Source of the DNA: Aphis gossypii
Lineage: Eukaryota; Arthropoda; Insecta; Hemiptera; Aphididae
Reading direction: 5' to 3'
NCBI RefSeq assembly: GCF_020184175.1
Contig: NW_026083100.1
Coordinates: forward strand, 62,001-126,000
DNA: 64,000 nucleotides
Shown: positions 23,394 through 37,740 of the stretch, one piece after another
Position numbering within the stretch: position 1 is the stretch's first letter
Layout of the letters: each line of letters begins with the position of its first letter
Program-made: the position numbers and the translations under genes
The notes under the pieces: model-generated
The model's input: only the letters and a program-made list of their open reading frames with translations
Database searches by the model: none
Told to the model about the DNA's origin: nothing

Positions 23394-26030
23394 ATGGACT
23401 TGGGCGCTATTGATATAGGAGATATACCCATACCCACCTTAACTGAAGACCCAGTAAATTTACCACCCTATAGATTGGCATTATGTGAACAAAACGAGTT
23501 ACAAAGACAAGTCAATGAACTTTTAAAAGCAGGTTTAATTGTACCATCAAATTCATCATATGCTAGTCCAGCATTTTTAGTTAATAAGGCTGATAAGACA
23601 AAAAGATTAGTAATTGACTATAGAAAAATAAACAAACAAGTACCACATCAGAATTTTCCAATCACGAATATACAAACAATATTTGATTGTTTAGAAGGAT
23701 CAAAGTATTTTAACATAATGGATATGCAACAAGGCTTTTTGAATATTCTACTTGGCAAAACAGACCGATATAAATTAGCGTTTATTACTCCGTTCAGGTT
23801 GTATGAATGGACTAGGTTTCCATTTGGATATAAAAACTCCCCAAGACAGCTTTCTAAGGCAGTAGCCACTGCTCTTTCTGGACTACTTTATTTAGGCACC
23901 ATTAATTATGTTGACGATATCGTAAATTATGCAAAAACATTTGAAGAACTACTTATTATCTTAGAAAAATTATTAGAGCGAATTAGAAAAACGGGGTTTA
24001 AATTGAAAGCAAAAAAAATGTAAATTTGGATATTTTGAATTGAAAATACTAGGGCAAATCGTTAATCAATATGGAGTTAAGCCAAATGAGGAAGGATAAG
24101 CAGCTATAAAAAATTTCCCTACGCCAGAAAATATAAAACAAACTAGAAGTTTTTTAGGATTATGTAATTTTTTTAGAAAGTTCATACCACGATATGCTGA
24201 AATAGTAGCTCCTATAACAGATTTAACTAGATGCCACTTCGAATCAAAAAAATCCCCGGTAAAATGGCTGAATAAACAAACAGAAACATTTAAAATACTT
24301 AAAGAAAAATTAATAAACCCACCGTTGTTAAAACATTTCAACCCAAGCATACCAACTGTCATATGGACAGATGCAAGTAAAATAGGAATCGCAAGTGTTT
24401 TATTACAAAAGGACGAAGTAGACGAATTATTACATCCCGTATCATATATTTCTCGACGTGTCACTGCCAATGAGGAAAAGTATAGTGCAATTGAACTAGA
24501 ACTGTTAGCAATAGTGTATGCGCTTGAAACTTTTAGACCATATGTGTACGGTACACACATAGAAATATGGACAGACCACGCACCATTAAATATTTAGACA
24601 ATCTTAAATCACTATCAACCAGAATCCAGAGATTAAAAAGTAAAATTATAGACTACGACATAACAATTAAATATAGAAAAGGACGCTTAAATCAAGTATG
24701 CGATGCTATGTCCCGGAATCCAGTATTTGAGCCACCTACTATAGAACATGAAATACAAAAAGATAACGAACTAACAATTTGCACCGTAAAAACGATTAAT
24801 ATACAACTAGAGCAAGCACGTGACGATACATACGCTAAAATTATTGAAGCAATACAAAACCCAGAACTTTCTAACCATACATGGATAAGAAAATCTAAAA
24901 ATTATTTTTTAAATGAAAATCAAATACTAATGTATAAACATTTATCTAAAGGGCAAACCATGAATTTAATCGCATTACCAAACACCGTATAAACGAAATC
25001 TTAAACGATTTCCATGATCACCCAATTTCAGGACACTTGGGATAGACAAAACATATACAAAATTATTCAACGATATTTTTGGCCTACTATATATAAAGAT
25101 ATACGAAAATATGTAACATCATGCTTGAGTTGTCAAAAAAGAAAATCAGATAAAAAAAGCGACGTATGGTCAAATGCTAACGTCACCAAAAATTATAGGT
25201 ACGCCGTTTCGGAGATTTACAATAGACTATATTGGCCCGATAAATCCACCAAGTAATGGGAATTCATATATTTTGGTAGGAACTTGCGCAACTACTAAAT
25301 ACGCTATAGCAAAATCATACAAAAACGCTGATGCAAAATCAACAGTTGCATATTTAATAGACATAATTTTACAATTTGGGGCAATAGGTGAAATACATTC
25401 TGACTGAGGCTTACATTTTAAAAATAAATTGGTGAAAGACTTGCTAAAAGCCCTAAACATAAATAACACAAATTCAATTGCATACCGTCCCCAGAGCCAA
25501 GGCCAGACAGAAAAATTTAACGTGACTTTGATAGATATGATAAGCCACTTTGTACAAGAATACCCAAAAAAAATGGAATCTATATTTAAAATATGTGTTA
25601 TTCGCGTATAACACATCAATTAACGATACAACTAAAAACACACCGTTTTACCTACTGCACGGATATAATCCAAAATCCATATTTGACCACAACTTTATAA
25701 GTAGGTACAGAAACATCGCCCGAAATTTTACTAGAATTAGAAAAATTAAAAAATATTCGAGACGAACTCCCAAAATTATTAGCGGATAGGTATTTAAAAA
25801 ATAAAAAACATTATGACTCAAATAAGGTACAAGTAAAATTTGATATAGATGAAAAATTACTAATTAAAGACGAAAATAGAAAATCAAAATTTGCTTACAG
25901 GTTTATTGGCCCGTTTAAAATAGTAAAACAAATATCAGACGTAACTTACGTAGTAGAAATAATAAAGAACGGACATTTAGTAAATGAATATAAACACGTA
26001 AGTCAGTTAAAAAAATTTAAAGAACGTTAA
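23394..26030 (+). pseudogene. Gypsy-type pol: reverse transcriptase, RNase H, integrase
   Basis: Reverse transcriptase at 23394-24023 has the PASYASPAFLV-like palm entry, VIDYRKIN and the catalytic YVDD. RNase H follows (about 24340-24620, WTDASKIG and TDHAPLN). The integrase has an H/C zinc region near 25010-25150, a core with TIDYIGP and a later HSD, and a C-terminal GPF-type module near 25900 ending in the stop at 26028. Breaks include frame changes near 24020, 24590, 25000-25060 and 25610-25790, a TAG near 24098 and a TGA at 25405 beside the second catalytic Asp. No protease domain is recognised upstream. Family assignment is firm. Confidence 0.9.
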
Positions 26031-26558
26031 AAACTATGTTGCAATAAAACATATTATAGTAGGTATAAGATGTATATAATAGATATAATGTATAAAAAAT
26101 ACGGGAATAAATAATATTATCAAAAAAGTTTGCCTAATGAAAATATATAAAATGTTTTTACAAGGCATCAAATTTTTTTTATTGTATATACAGCAGTAAC
26201 ACAACGAAATACTTATTCTCTCAAAAAAAAGAACAGTAAAATTAATAAATGAAAACACAAGCAAATATTGAAATACAGCGTTGTGAAATAGACTACGAAA
26301 TGCTAATAAACTAGGTCAATGTGTAAATCAAAAATCAGCAAAAAAATCATCGCTACCTATTAAAAGAAACATATAATATGAAGAATAACACAATTCAGTT
26401 TCTTACACCAAACACAACGCAACGGTTTAATTTTTTCCCCACCATACAGTCTGGTATTAATTTTCAGTACTCAAAAGTCAGTTAATATTAATTTAAATTT
26501 TTACATTTCAATTAATTAATTTAATTCTAAAACTAGTAACAATATATTTTATTACTAG

Positions 26559-28263
26559 ACACGTAAAACAATATTACCAAATAACTTAAATTCAATAGAA
26601 GACAACCTGGCAATAACAAAAATAACAAATGGATCAGGTATTTATTACGAACCACTATCTAAGTTAAAAACATATACGGGTACATTTAATTTACTGATAC
26701 ACGTAAACATTACAATTTATTTAGAAACATTTCGAAACATAGATGAATTATTAAATAACAATGCGAAATTATGTAAAACTGAAACTCATGGTATTTCTTC
26801 AATCTGTAGCAATTTTTTACCCACTTTACATACAACAAGAGTAGAGTTAAACAAACGATATAAAAGCTTAATATCGCTACAGACAAGTAATAGAGTAAAA
26901 AGAGGATTATTTAACGCAATTGGAAATTTTGAGGAATGGGCTTTTGGAAGTGTAGGTGATGACAGTTACCAAGAACTACAAAAAACAATTCAAAAAACTA
27001 ATGACAATAGCGGGAGAGCAGTATCCTTAATGAAAACGCAATCAAAAATAGTACAATCTACCATAAATCAAATCACAAACGTATCGTCCACATTATCCCA
27101 AAATTTTATTGAATTGCAAACTCAGTATAATCAGATAATTTCAAAATAAATAGCAAAAATAATAATTATTAGAAGTAGAAGTGAATCAAACATTGATAAA
27201 TTATTTGTTAATTTAAATCTATTACTAACAGAATTTTCATTTGAAACAGATGAATTAATTGACGCATTAACATTGGCCAGACATAATATCCTACACCCGA
27301 TTATATTGAACGATAATGAACTAAGAAATAATTTAGAAACTATTGAAAAAACATTCGATTCTACACAAACACTCCCAATCAACATTAATAATACAACTTC
27401 GATTGAGGTATTCTTAAAACTCGCTAAAATAAGTACAAAATTTGCAAATTTTCAATTATTATTTATTCTAAACTTCCCTATTTGTAATAAAGAAGAATTT
27501 GTACTTCACCGAGTATGGCCAATGCCAATAGAAATAACTACAGCCCAATTTTTATTTATTCAACCACATAACCCATACCTAGCAATCTCATTGGACAAAC
27601 AAAATTCATTTCTTTAACAGAAAGTGACTATATAAACTGTAACACTCTTGGTCTTACAAAAATTTTTTATTAAATAACGTTGTATACTTCAAAACATATT
27701 CAATATGTGAAATTCAACTTTTTAATTCAGATAATCAAATTAAATTACCCGAATATTGTGAGGTACGACATGGTTACTTCTATAACGCCCATTTTAAAAA
27801 ATTACAACGTAATAATTGTTTTGTTTACTGGACAACGAAGAAAATTGTAACAACTATGGTATGTCCTACTCCTACAACAGTTCATACTTTACAAGGTACA
27901 GGTATTTTAAAAATACCTAAGGACTGCATTGTATACACACCGTCGACCATATTAACACCACTAAAAGAGACGAATGGTACGGTGTTCACAGATTATTACC
28001 CGGAGTTTAACCTTGTTAACTTAGAGCAAATAACAAATAAAATTAAAATAATCCAATCATCAAATATATCTTTTAACTTTTCAAAATTACAAATGCCCAG
28101 TCTCAAAAATCTAAAAGAATCCACTAATAATTTAGATTATGTAGTCGCAAATAGAAAAAAAAACGAAAACACTTATATTATCGCAAAAGACGTCATTCAT
28201 AAATACGGAATATATAATATATCAATATATATATATATATATTATATGCGCTTTAATACTTAG
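26559..28263 (+). pseudogene. Env-like region of the retroelement
   Basis: Third coding region, in the position of the errantivirus envelope gene. The main indication is a basic R-x-K-R site (RVKR, about 26896-26907) followed at once by a glycine/hydrophobic segment, as at a furin cleavage site and fusion peptide. Coiled-coil-like sequence with many Gln/Ile/Ser follows. A hydrophobic stretch near the end (about 28205-28260) could be a membrane anchor. The region is broken by a TAA at 27147-27149 and frame changes near 27615 and 27700-27860. I did not identify a signal peptide. Envelope assignment rests on position and the cleavage-site pattern. Confidence 0.65.
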
Positions 28264-28605
28264 TTATATAATTATACATTTAACGGTAAAAAAACTAAGG
28301 TTGTATTGTGTGAGGGAAACAAATCGAGACATAATTAAAACTCAAAGAATAAGAGGTCGAGATAGAATAGTGTAATATTATCAATTAATCATATATGTAT
28401 TTTTATTTTTTAGCATAAGGATAATTTATTTATTTTTTTTTAAAAAAAAAATCTAATAAAAAAATGTTTAGTAAAAGAAAAGTGTAAAAGCAAAAAAAAG
28501 AGAGTGAGAAAGTTCTTTAGATTTATAGCAATATCCATGAACCATAAGCACTGAACTCAAAACATATGGTTCAATCACGGTCTTTCACTACACCAAAGTC
28601 ATATC
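28264..28605. other. Retroelement 3' untranslated part, left of hAT-3
   Basis: Non-coding, with poly-T/poly-A around 28433-28450. It continues at 38445 once the hAT-3 insertion is discounted. The last eight bases, GTCATATC (28598-28605), are the left target duplication. Confidence 0.6.
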
Positions 28606-29110
28606 CAGGCCCGGACTGGGTGGGTACCGGCCTACTATTCTAGGTAGCCAGGCGGCCCACAATGTATTATTTCGGGAATTTTTAAATGTATTCGTCTCAC
28701 AAAATTTATAATTGGTAGGATTTATTGATTTTAAGGGGTAAGACTGGTAAGAGGGGGGTACTTTCTTATAACCTTTATATTCAAAAACCATGATTAGTTA
28801 TGTGATGTTATTCATAATCCATATCACATGATACTATACAAAATAAATTTACTTTGTACTATAAAGTATACGCTTTAAAATTTTAAACAAAGAATTTGTG
28901 GAGTTAAATGAAAATACAATATTTTTGTGAATTTATTCATTTTATTTTGAATTAATAATTAAAAATTTCTTTTTTATAGGTTTATAACAAATATTAAAGG
29001 TACCTATATTAAAAATATAAAAACATAATTATAAATAATACTAATAATTATTTATTGTATTTAGTTTAGTAATAACAAAAAAAAAGATAATAAAATCATT
29101 TTAAGTATAC

Positions 29111-32100
29111 TTAAGATAATAATTTAGACATAAGTGACGATGAAGGTTTTAAATATTCTATAATATCTTCCAATGATATTTGATCCAATATTTCTTTTTC
29201 GACCGACATAAGAATAAAAGCCTCTAAATGATCATTCGATATTGATGCTCTAAGACGATTTTTTATTATTTTCAACTTACTGTAAACCCGTTCGCAATTC
29301 ACTTGACTTATGGATAAAGTTAGAACATATTCAATAGTAGCACATAAATTAGTATATGTTGGCAAATGCAAATTAAGCGAATGAAGCAGTTTATATACAC
29401 ATAGCAAGCAATTATCACGATTATGTATAACATTTGTGTTTCGTTCAAATTCTAAAAAAAAGATGTTTATAATCAACCATCACTTACCAACCATTTTTTA
29501 TAAATAACATAATATACTTACTTGTCTTAGATATTTCACAATCCCATTCAAGGTTAAGGTCTTCATAATCAAGATCATTGTGTATAAAATCATTGTCTTC
29601 ATTAGGAGTGTTGTACACATGACTGGTTTTTTTGCATAAAGGTTCCACTAACTGACTATATATTGCAGCAAAATGTTCCAATTCATCAATTAATTTTGAT
29701 CGATTAACTGATGACAATATTGAAAGTTGACTTAATGCTGACTCAGGAATTAATTTGTTTTTTACATCGTTATAGTATTTTGGTAACAGATATTGCATAT
29801 CAGCAATAATACATTTATTATTAGCAAATCTATCATTTAAACTAGTTTGCAATTGGTCAAGAATGCTTTGAAATACTTCAATTTTGAATTTAAGTTTTAG
29901 GTCAGTTGGTGCTTCATCATTACACATTTCATCAAACATCCGTTTCTTACGTCTGATCCTCGTCTCAGGGAAGTTATCTTCAACAGTTATTTCTTCAGAT
30001 ATTTTAGTTTTGGTAAAGCTACTATTCATTTTTAAAGTGAAATCTTTAGATGCCTTTACAATATCTTCAAAATTCAATCTACTTATATCTACAATGCACT
30101 TGTCCACCATTAGAAAAGCACTTAAGATATCTAAGTTTTTTGTTTGTAGGTATGTGGAAGTAGGACCAACACTTTTAAAAATTGGAAGGAAAATGTAAGC
30201 TGTTATTATAATATTAAATTCACACAATTTATCTTTTAATGAAATAGCTTCAGAAGTTGTTTTTGGGTCGAAAGTTTCAACAAAATGTAATGCATTTATT
30301 ATTAATGGAAATAAGCAATCATCTCCTTCAAATACCCATTTCAAAGCCTTTTCACGGGACCACCAACGTGTTGCACCTATTTTCTGGAGCCTTCGCAATT
30401 TTTTTTTTGACCAGTTCCAAGTTTTTCTTGTGTTTCCTTCCAGACATTCATTCTCTTATAAGAATCCGAAAAAAAGGTGGCTAGTCTGTTCAACAATCCA
30501 AATAAACTTAAAGCTGCCACATTTCCACAAATATCACAAACACGTAAATTTAAAATATGCGCATAGCACCAAATGTACACACTATTTTTATTTTCCGTCA
30601 TTATGTGGGCACGAAATCCATTGTATTCCCCCTGCATATTAGCAGCACCGTCAGAAGAAGATCCAATAATATTTTTGAAAAGAATTCCATGCTTAGAAAA
30701 GACTTTGGCGATGAGCTCATACATTCCCTTTCCTAAAGAGTCTGTTACCTCCACCACACTAAACAGGCGTTCTTTGACTTTTGAGTTGAAAACATAACGC
30801 AAACAAATAGCTGCTTGATCATTAGCTCCTATATCTTGAGTGCTGTCAACCTGTAATTTAATTTAAATAATTATAAATTGTTTGTATCGGATATTGTTAA
30901 ACATACCTGAATACTAAATTGCCGATCACCTAATTCATTCTTTATTATTTTCCGCATAGTTACTAATATAGCTTCTATTATTTTATTTACTGTTGTCTTT
31001 GATAATAAGGTTATTAAAGAGCCTCTACCTTTAGAATTAGATTCAACATTTTCTCTGCGTTTTTTGCTACGTTGAAGTGCTTCAGTTAAATATTTTTTTA
31101 AAACAGTATCATTTTCTGCAGTAAATTTTAAAAGCTCCAAAAAGTTCCCATGGTTAATATTCAGGTCTTCAAGATCGTATAAGCCTTCATTAGTACCTCG
31201 ATAGGATAAATTTTGTTTTCCGATAAATTTAATTATTTCAAACACTTGTTTAATAACATGAACTCTTTCCATAACTTGTTTTTTTCTGATGTTCATCATA
31301 TCCCTAATTACTACAAATTCTATGTTATTTTGGTTTATTGCTAATAAATATGCTTCGACAGCTAATGAGTGACCTTTACTATTTTAATGAGATTCAATAG
31401 CAGAATATATATTTTTGAAATTGGTGCAACCACTGTTAAAACTACTAAGCACAGATGATGTATTAAATGCTATGCATATAGTACAATATACAGCCTTCAC
31501 CACATGTTCATTTATACATTCAACTGTAATCCATTTACGGGGCACAATTTTCTCATTAGAATCAACTCTGTTATAAATTCTCTGCAAATCCCAAGATACA
31601 TTTTTTAACAGTGATGGTTGGTTAGGATGATTTTTTTCAATAAACTGGATTTTTTGAAAAACATTGTTACTATTGGAAAGCTTAAAATCAAGAGCACAGT
31701 CACCACTATCGAATAAACATATATCATTACAAACCTATTCAACAAATAAATAGGTACCTATGTATAAAATCAATATTTTTAAAGCAAAGCATTAAGCAAC
31801 ATCACATAATATTTAAACTATAAAATTAAAACTTCAAATTCTCTATTGTACACATTAAGTTAAAAAAAAAATAAAATTTACCACAAATCTGAAATTCCAA
31901 ATCCATAATTACCCACATAATTATTTAAAAAACTTACATTCAATAATTTTGTACTACTATTTTCATTCTGTAAATTCAAATCAATACTTGCTAAACTATC
32001 ATTATTGGGTGAGTGTGAATTATTTGTAGGTACTACATCTTGTAGTGTACTAATACCCTATGCAAAAAATTAAAAATATAAAACAAACCAATAATATGAT

Positions 32101-32347
32101 CTTATTTGCAGTAATCTGCAATTTAGAAACATTCAATTTTGAATAACTAATAACAATAGATTGGTCATTACTCATTCATTAATATTTTTACCTTTACTGG
32201 TTTTGATTGATTTGTTGCAAACATATTTGTTATTTTTTGGCATGATTTTGCAGCAACTTTTAATTGTAATTCATTTTTTACTCTTTTTTTTTCAGCTCCG
32301 CCTTTGAATACTTTATTAGTAACATTTTTTTTTAAACAAGGATCCAT
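29111..32347 (-). pseudogene. hAT transposase (hAT-3)
   Basis: Minus-strand, multi-exon hAT transposase. The first exon starts at 32347 (MDPCLKKN...GGAEKKRVKNE), with a donor at about 32192. Next comes a TTF-type zinc finger region (about 31590-31390, CTICIAF) with a TAA at 31384, then 31299-30906, a small intron, and the catalytic part from about 30850. Signatures are GSSSDGAANMQG, WCYAHILNLRV and GATRWWSREKAL. The C-terminal dimerisation domain holds NCERVYSKLKIIK (29111-29476). Frame breaks occur near 30380-30400 and 29480. The gene order and signatures are those of ZMYM1-like hAT transposases common in insects. Confidence 0.87.
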
Positions 32348-32668
32348 TCTCAATGTAATTTATTTGTTACAAAAACAAAATAAAAATAAAATGCATAACA
32401 AAATAATTAGTAATGAACAATAAACACAAATGTAATAAACATAGAAAAACAACGAATTAATCTGAACAGTAAACGGTCAGTGGACGTCCATTAGACATAA
32501 CGACAACGTGTTATCATAATATCATTTTTATTTTTTACTTTATCATATTATTATGCACGCTAGTTTCTCGCGCCGTTAGTACAAAACCATAGAGTAATTA
32601 GGTACATAGAGACATAGAGATAGAATATTACTCTATGTACAAAACATATAGACCTTAATAGTTAATAT

Positions 32669-35600
32669 CACGGCCTTAGACTATTAGGTCTGGTGACTCG
32701 TGAACTAATAATGTGCCTTTAGTGTCCAGGACCCCGTCGAGTGGCGCGCTCTATTTGTGAAACTTGATAGTTTATTTAGGAGATAAAATTAAAATTGTCG
32801 ATGCCAAAACGGCTCCAAATTGTATTACCTAATGATAGAGACATAGAGTGTTAAATAGAAAAAAAGCACCACTATAACCATATAAAACTAGTTAAATAGT
32901 TAAAAAAAAGGTGGGTCAAGGGGGGAGAAAATTCTGAGATATATCTGTCTCTGCAATAAGTGCAATATATACTATTGAGGCTTGAGTAGTGAGTACATTA
33001 ATCAAGTTTCTAGACAATTAATCGAGCCATCCATTATTTTATACCTTCATACATAATTATTTTTTTTACTGTGATCATAAACTTATAAGTTGTAACAATG
33101 CCAAAACGATGTTCATTTTGCGATTGTTCTACTTTAAATGTACCTACATTTCGTGTCACTAAAAATCGCATTGAAAGTTGGACATCAAAACAAACAAAAA
33201 ATTATTTATTGGTGACAGAGTATGCCAATCCCATTTTCCCCAAGAGGTTTTAAAAACTCATGTTATTAGTAACTTGCAAGATAGTAGTTTAAGTTCTAGA
33301 GTAAGTATTTATGACAATGATTAAAAAAAATCATGTCATAAATTAAAAGATATTCTTCTTGCAGACAATTTTAAAGGAAGGAGCTACTCTCCTACTAGTC
33401 CAGAGACCTACTAGTATCGATGATAGTGTTGATGAAATTATGGCCTTGCCTCTTAAAAACAAAATTCACCTGATTATCTAGAATTAAAATCTGATAGTTT
33501 TGAACTGGTAAATATTAATAAAACTGTTGCAAAAATATTCTAAATACACATAACTACATAAGGATACTTTTTAAAAATAGTACTTAACTTATATAAGTAT
33601 ATTAAATTATTTAAGAAGGTACCTATATTAAAGAAAAAACAAATTTTGATTATACTATTAAGTAGGTACCTACATAAATAATTTAATCAGAAATAAATTA
33701 TAGAAAAACAGTATTGTAAAATAATAATAAATACATTATTTAAGATAAAAAAAAAAACAATAAAATTGCCTGTAAAATTTTATTTTTGATTGCTTTATTT
33801 AGTATTTTATAACAACATTGAATTATTAACATTTAACACAAACTTAAATATAATAATAAACATGGTATTAATTTTTTTTAATAATTGACATTATTTTAGA
33901 AACAGTACACTAACAAAAGAGTAGCTACAAGAATAGTTGTGCATCAAGCAAAAAAAAATTGCCAAGAACTATTTTCACCAGTTGAAAATATTGATGATGT
34001 AAATACAATTTATAAACAATTTATTTTGATTCTAAATCTATTAATTTTCCTCCAAATTGGCAAAGAATAACTCCTGCAAACAAAAAAAGTGTAATGTTTT
34101 GTAAAGTTTTATTAAAAGACGATTTAACACCATACTTTGAAAAGGCAGTAATTATTGATGAGCAGGCCACAGTTAAACTGTTTTTATTCAACAGTATCCA
34201 AGTTAACATTGAGAAACTTGAATTCACATCAAATATAATTTTAGATCTTCATGAAGTAGAAAATATTATTTTAAAATTTTCCAAAGCTACTATTTGTACT
34301 GGTACTTTTATTCCTTCAGAATTGTTGAAGTATAAACCTAATACAGCTTGGCATTTTGATAATGATGAAAAGTTTCATCATTCAAAATGCTTACTAATTA
34401 GTTTACCATCAAGTTTCCATGATAATTCTTTGAATACTCCTACACAAACAACAAAATGTAAGTTCTGTTTTTCTATATTAGATTCTATTAAGAAAAGAAA
34501 AAAAAGGGAAACAAATACAAGCAAATGTAAACGAATATGTATTAAGACAACACCTAATAAACATAGTAAATTAAAACTTTTAAGGAAAAATATAAAGAAT
34601 ATTAGACAAATAAAACAAAGAACAAAAACCCAGCTTCAAAAATTAAAATTGCAAGTACAAAATTACCAAAAAGAATTTGAAAATTTAGATGGTTCTGTTT
34701 TAATAAAAAATGTTGAGTCCAAAATTCCACAAAACCAAATTTTAATAATTAAAGAAATGTTTTGCATCATCTAATAGAAAAAATCCAAAAGGAAATCGCT
34801 ACACCGAAGATTGGATCATGCTGTGTATGTTATTGCATATACGATCACCAGCAGGTATGCATTTTTAAAAATAATCAATTGTTACCATTACCTTGTGTCA
34901 GGACAATAAGAAAATATTTAGCACAAATTCCCACAACGTGTGGATTTGATAAATGTTTTTTTGAATTGTTTAAGAAACATTTGTCTGCTAAAAATAATTT
35001 TCAAAAACATGGACTTCTCATCTTTGATGAAATATCATTGAGGGAAAGCATTTCTGTCAATTCTAAGACATTGAGTTATACAGGTTTAATCGATTTTGGC
35101 AAAGACAGTGAAGAATTGGATAATCTTCCAACAGCAGTAGATATCAATTCCAAAGCTACTCATGGATTAGTCTTCATGTTCCAACCTCTTGCTGATTCGT
35201 ATACACAACCAATTGGAGTATTTGCATCGAGAGGACCTGTAAATGGATTAACACTTGTAAAATTAATAATTAAAGCCGTATTATTTTTAGAAAAGTCAGG
35301 TGCTTACGTCCATGGTTTTGTATCGGATGGAGCTCAAACAAACAGACGTGTATGGACAGAACTTGGTATTAGTGGAAAATTAAACTCTTCTACTTTTTAT
35401 ACAGAACACTTTGTAGATGAAAACAGAAAGTTCTTTGCTTTTTCAGACACTCCACATTTAATCAAATGTGTGAGAAATAGATTATACAACAACAAAAAGC
35501 TGAAAGTACCTATGCCAAAATAATTTATATTTTAGTAGTAGTTTAAATAATTCATTTTTGTGTAATAAATATAAAAATTTCAGATTAATCCAAATGAAAA

Positions 35601-37740
35601 TTATGTTAAGTGGGAGCATTTTGTGACTTTACATGAACAAGACAAAAAAAATTGTAGCAGTCAATTAAGGGTTTGTCCGAATATTACAGCTAATCATATC
35701 AGTTTAAATAATTCTTGTTTAAAAATGAGAGTTCGCTTAGCTACACAAGTTAGAAAATTACCTTCACAATTTTTCTTTAAAGTTATCATCCAAATTTATA
35801 ATAAAATTATATTTTAGATTCTTAGCAAATCAGTAGCTGATGGTTTATCATTTTATAGGAAACATAAAATTGCAGAAATGCAAAATTGTGATGCAACAAT
35901 CAATTTTTGTCTTGTTTTTAATGATATGTTTGATGCCCTCAATGCTAAAGTCCTGTCAGGGAGTCCATCTAAAATCAAAAAATTATGTGGTTGATAAATG
36001 TGGCTTTTATTGTATTTTGCTTGGCTTTTTGTGTGCTTGTATTAATTTATTATGAACCCTTTGGTTGTTGTTTTTTGTTTTTTGTTTTATAATTATATTG
36101 TCAATTGAACCATTAAATGTTTTTTAGTTGTCTGTGTTTCTATGATGTAATAACAAAATTGATTTAAATATTTTAATATTGTATAATGTGAATATTTTAT
36201 TTTATATACCTTTATTGGTTTACTTTAACGTTCTTTAATGGTTAGATAACTGGGTCTTTAATGTTTATATTTGGAATTATAACCGAACGTGAATTGTGAT
36301 TTTACCATAAGCACGGCAGAAGGTGTGGAGTTAGTTTGTGATAAGTTACATGTATAGAAAATTTGATTGAACTAAATACATGATAAATAATTACAAGATT
36401 TCCCTATAATACAGTAAAATATTACTTAAAACCTATTAGATGTAAATATTAAAATTAAAGTGATTTAAGATTATATATATTCTATTATTAATATTTTACT
36501 TATTTTTTTCGTCGTGATTTAAATGGGTTCTTCTGGAGCAAACAGGATCACAAACGACCACCATCCACCCTACATTTTTGCAAGTGTACAAGTGCTTAAG
36601 TATTGCCATCTTGAAACCTCCCAAGTACGGAAATTGTACTGTAGAAAAAAACAGATATTAGTAGTCATCTAATAAAAATATCAGATATACAAAGTATTTA
36701 TACCAGTACAGAACCTTCAGCATTGGAAAAGCTACAAAAAAAAACTTGATGGCTTTGTAAATCAAGGTGAATGGGAATTTTCTGACATTGTTGAACACGA
36801 TTATTCCATTGCGCCTATTGTTGACTGTTTGAAGTACTATGTGGCAGGCTACTTAAGTCATCAAGTAACTAAGAGATCAAGTTGCATAAAATGTAAATCA
36901 GCATTTACTGTGTTATCAAATTTTAAACCAGAAGCTGATCTTACAAATATTAAAAGCAGAGATGGTTTTAAAACACCCAAACCCATATTTGTACAACTTA
37001 ATAAGTGCTATTGAAGATGAATTATGAAACATGTGAATAGCAATACAGTTATTGATGATATTATTGAAGGTTTGATTACTCAGTATGGTTCTTTCACATT
37101 TCCATGTATTGAACATAAAGACTATATAATATCGTTTACAATAAAATATTATATTAATATGCGTTTAAGACAATATACAAGACAATCCAATCAAGAAAAA
37201 GTGAAAGAAAATGCTAAAAAAAAAAAATTATCCAAATTTTGTACTTCTTAGAACTTTTAAACTATATATAATAATAAATTTTAATTTATGCTATGAATTT
37301 TAAAAGAAATAGAACTCTTTTAATAATGTTGTGTTTATTTAATTAATATTTTCTTCTCTGAGTACCTAGGTACTGGCTTTGTTGAAAAACTTATTTCCTC
37401 AATTAATTGTTGTTATATTATTCCTTATTCTTTGAAACGATCTAGTTCTTGTTATTTTCTCTTCACGTACTAATACTACAAAATACTTTAGTCTTTATAC
37501 ATTATACGGTGTATAAAGTATTTGGTATATAATGTAAATGAGAATGACATTTATTATGATAGACGATAGTATTATAAAATATAAAATATAAATTTAAAAT
37601 TATAATATAGGTAATATGGTTCCACATTATTTTTTTTTATCAATCACAAACTTTGACAAGTAGAGCGCGCCACCTGACGGGTCCCGGACATTAACGGCAC
37701 ATTTATTATCGTGTTATAAGACGAGAGTTGCATAGGGCTG
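32669..37740 (+). mobile_element. THAP/P-type transposon P-2, inserted in hAT-3
   Basis: Flanked by GTTAATAT on both sides (32661-32668 and 37741-37748), an 8-bp duplication. The ends read CACGGCCTTAG and, complemented, CAGCCCTATG. About 38 bases in from the left and about 30 from the right lies a long imperfect inverted repeat (roughly 32707-32764 with 37644-37710) sharing GTGGCGCGCTCTA. It encodes a P-type transposase from a different lineage than P-1 and P-3. Confidence 0.85.
33098..37251 (+). pseudogene. P-type transposase with THAP domain (P-2 copy)
   Basis: Exon 1 (33098-33301) encodes a THAP domain: CSFCDCSTL, a central SWTSKQTK and, after a frame change near 33223, the CxxH signature VCQSHF; the donor GTAAGT follows. 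Short exons at about 33365-33508 and 33899-33998 lead into a lysine-rich coiled-coil region (34094-34774). The catalytic core (34762-35523) has LLIFDEISLRESI, FVSDGAQTN and FSDTPHLIKCVRN, all typical of P transposases and THAP9. Further C-terminal pieces are at 35585-35817, 35840-35990 and about 36735-37251. Frame breaks separate several pieces, and 35990-36700 looks like extra non-coding sequence. Inactive. Confidence 0.85.
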
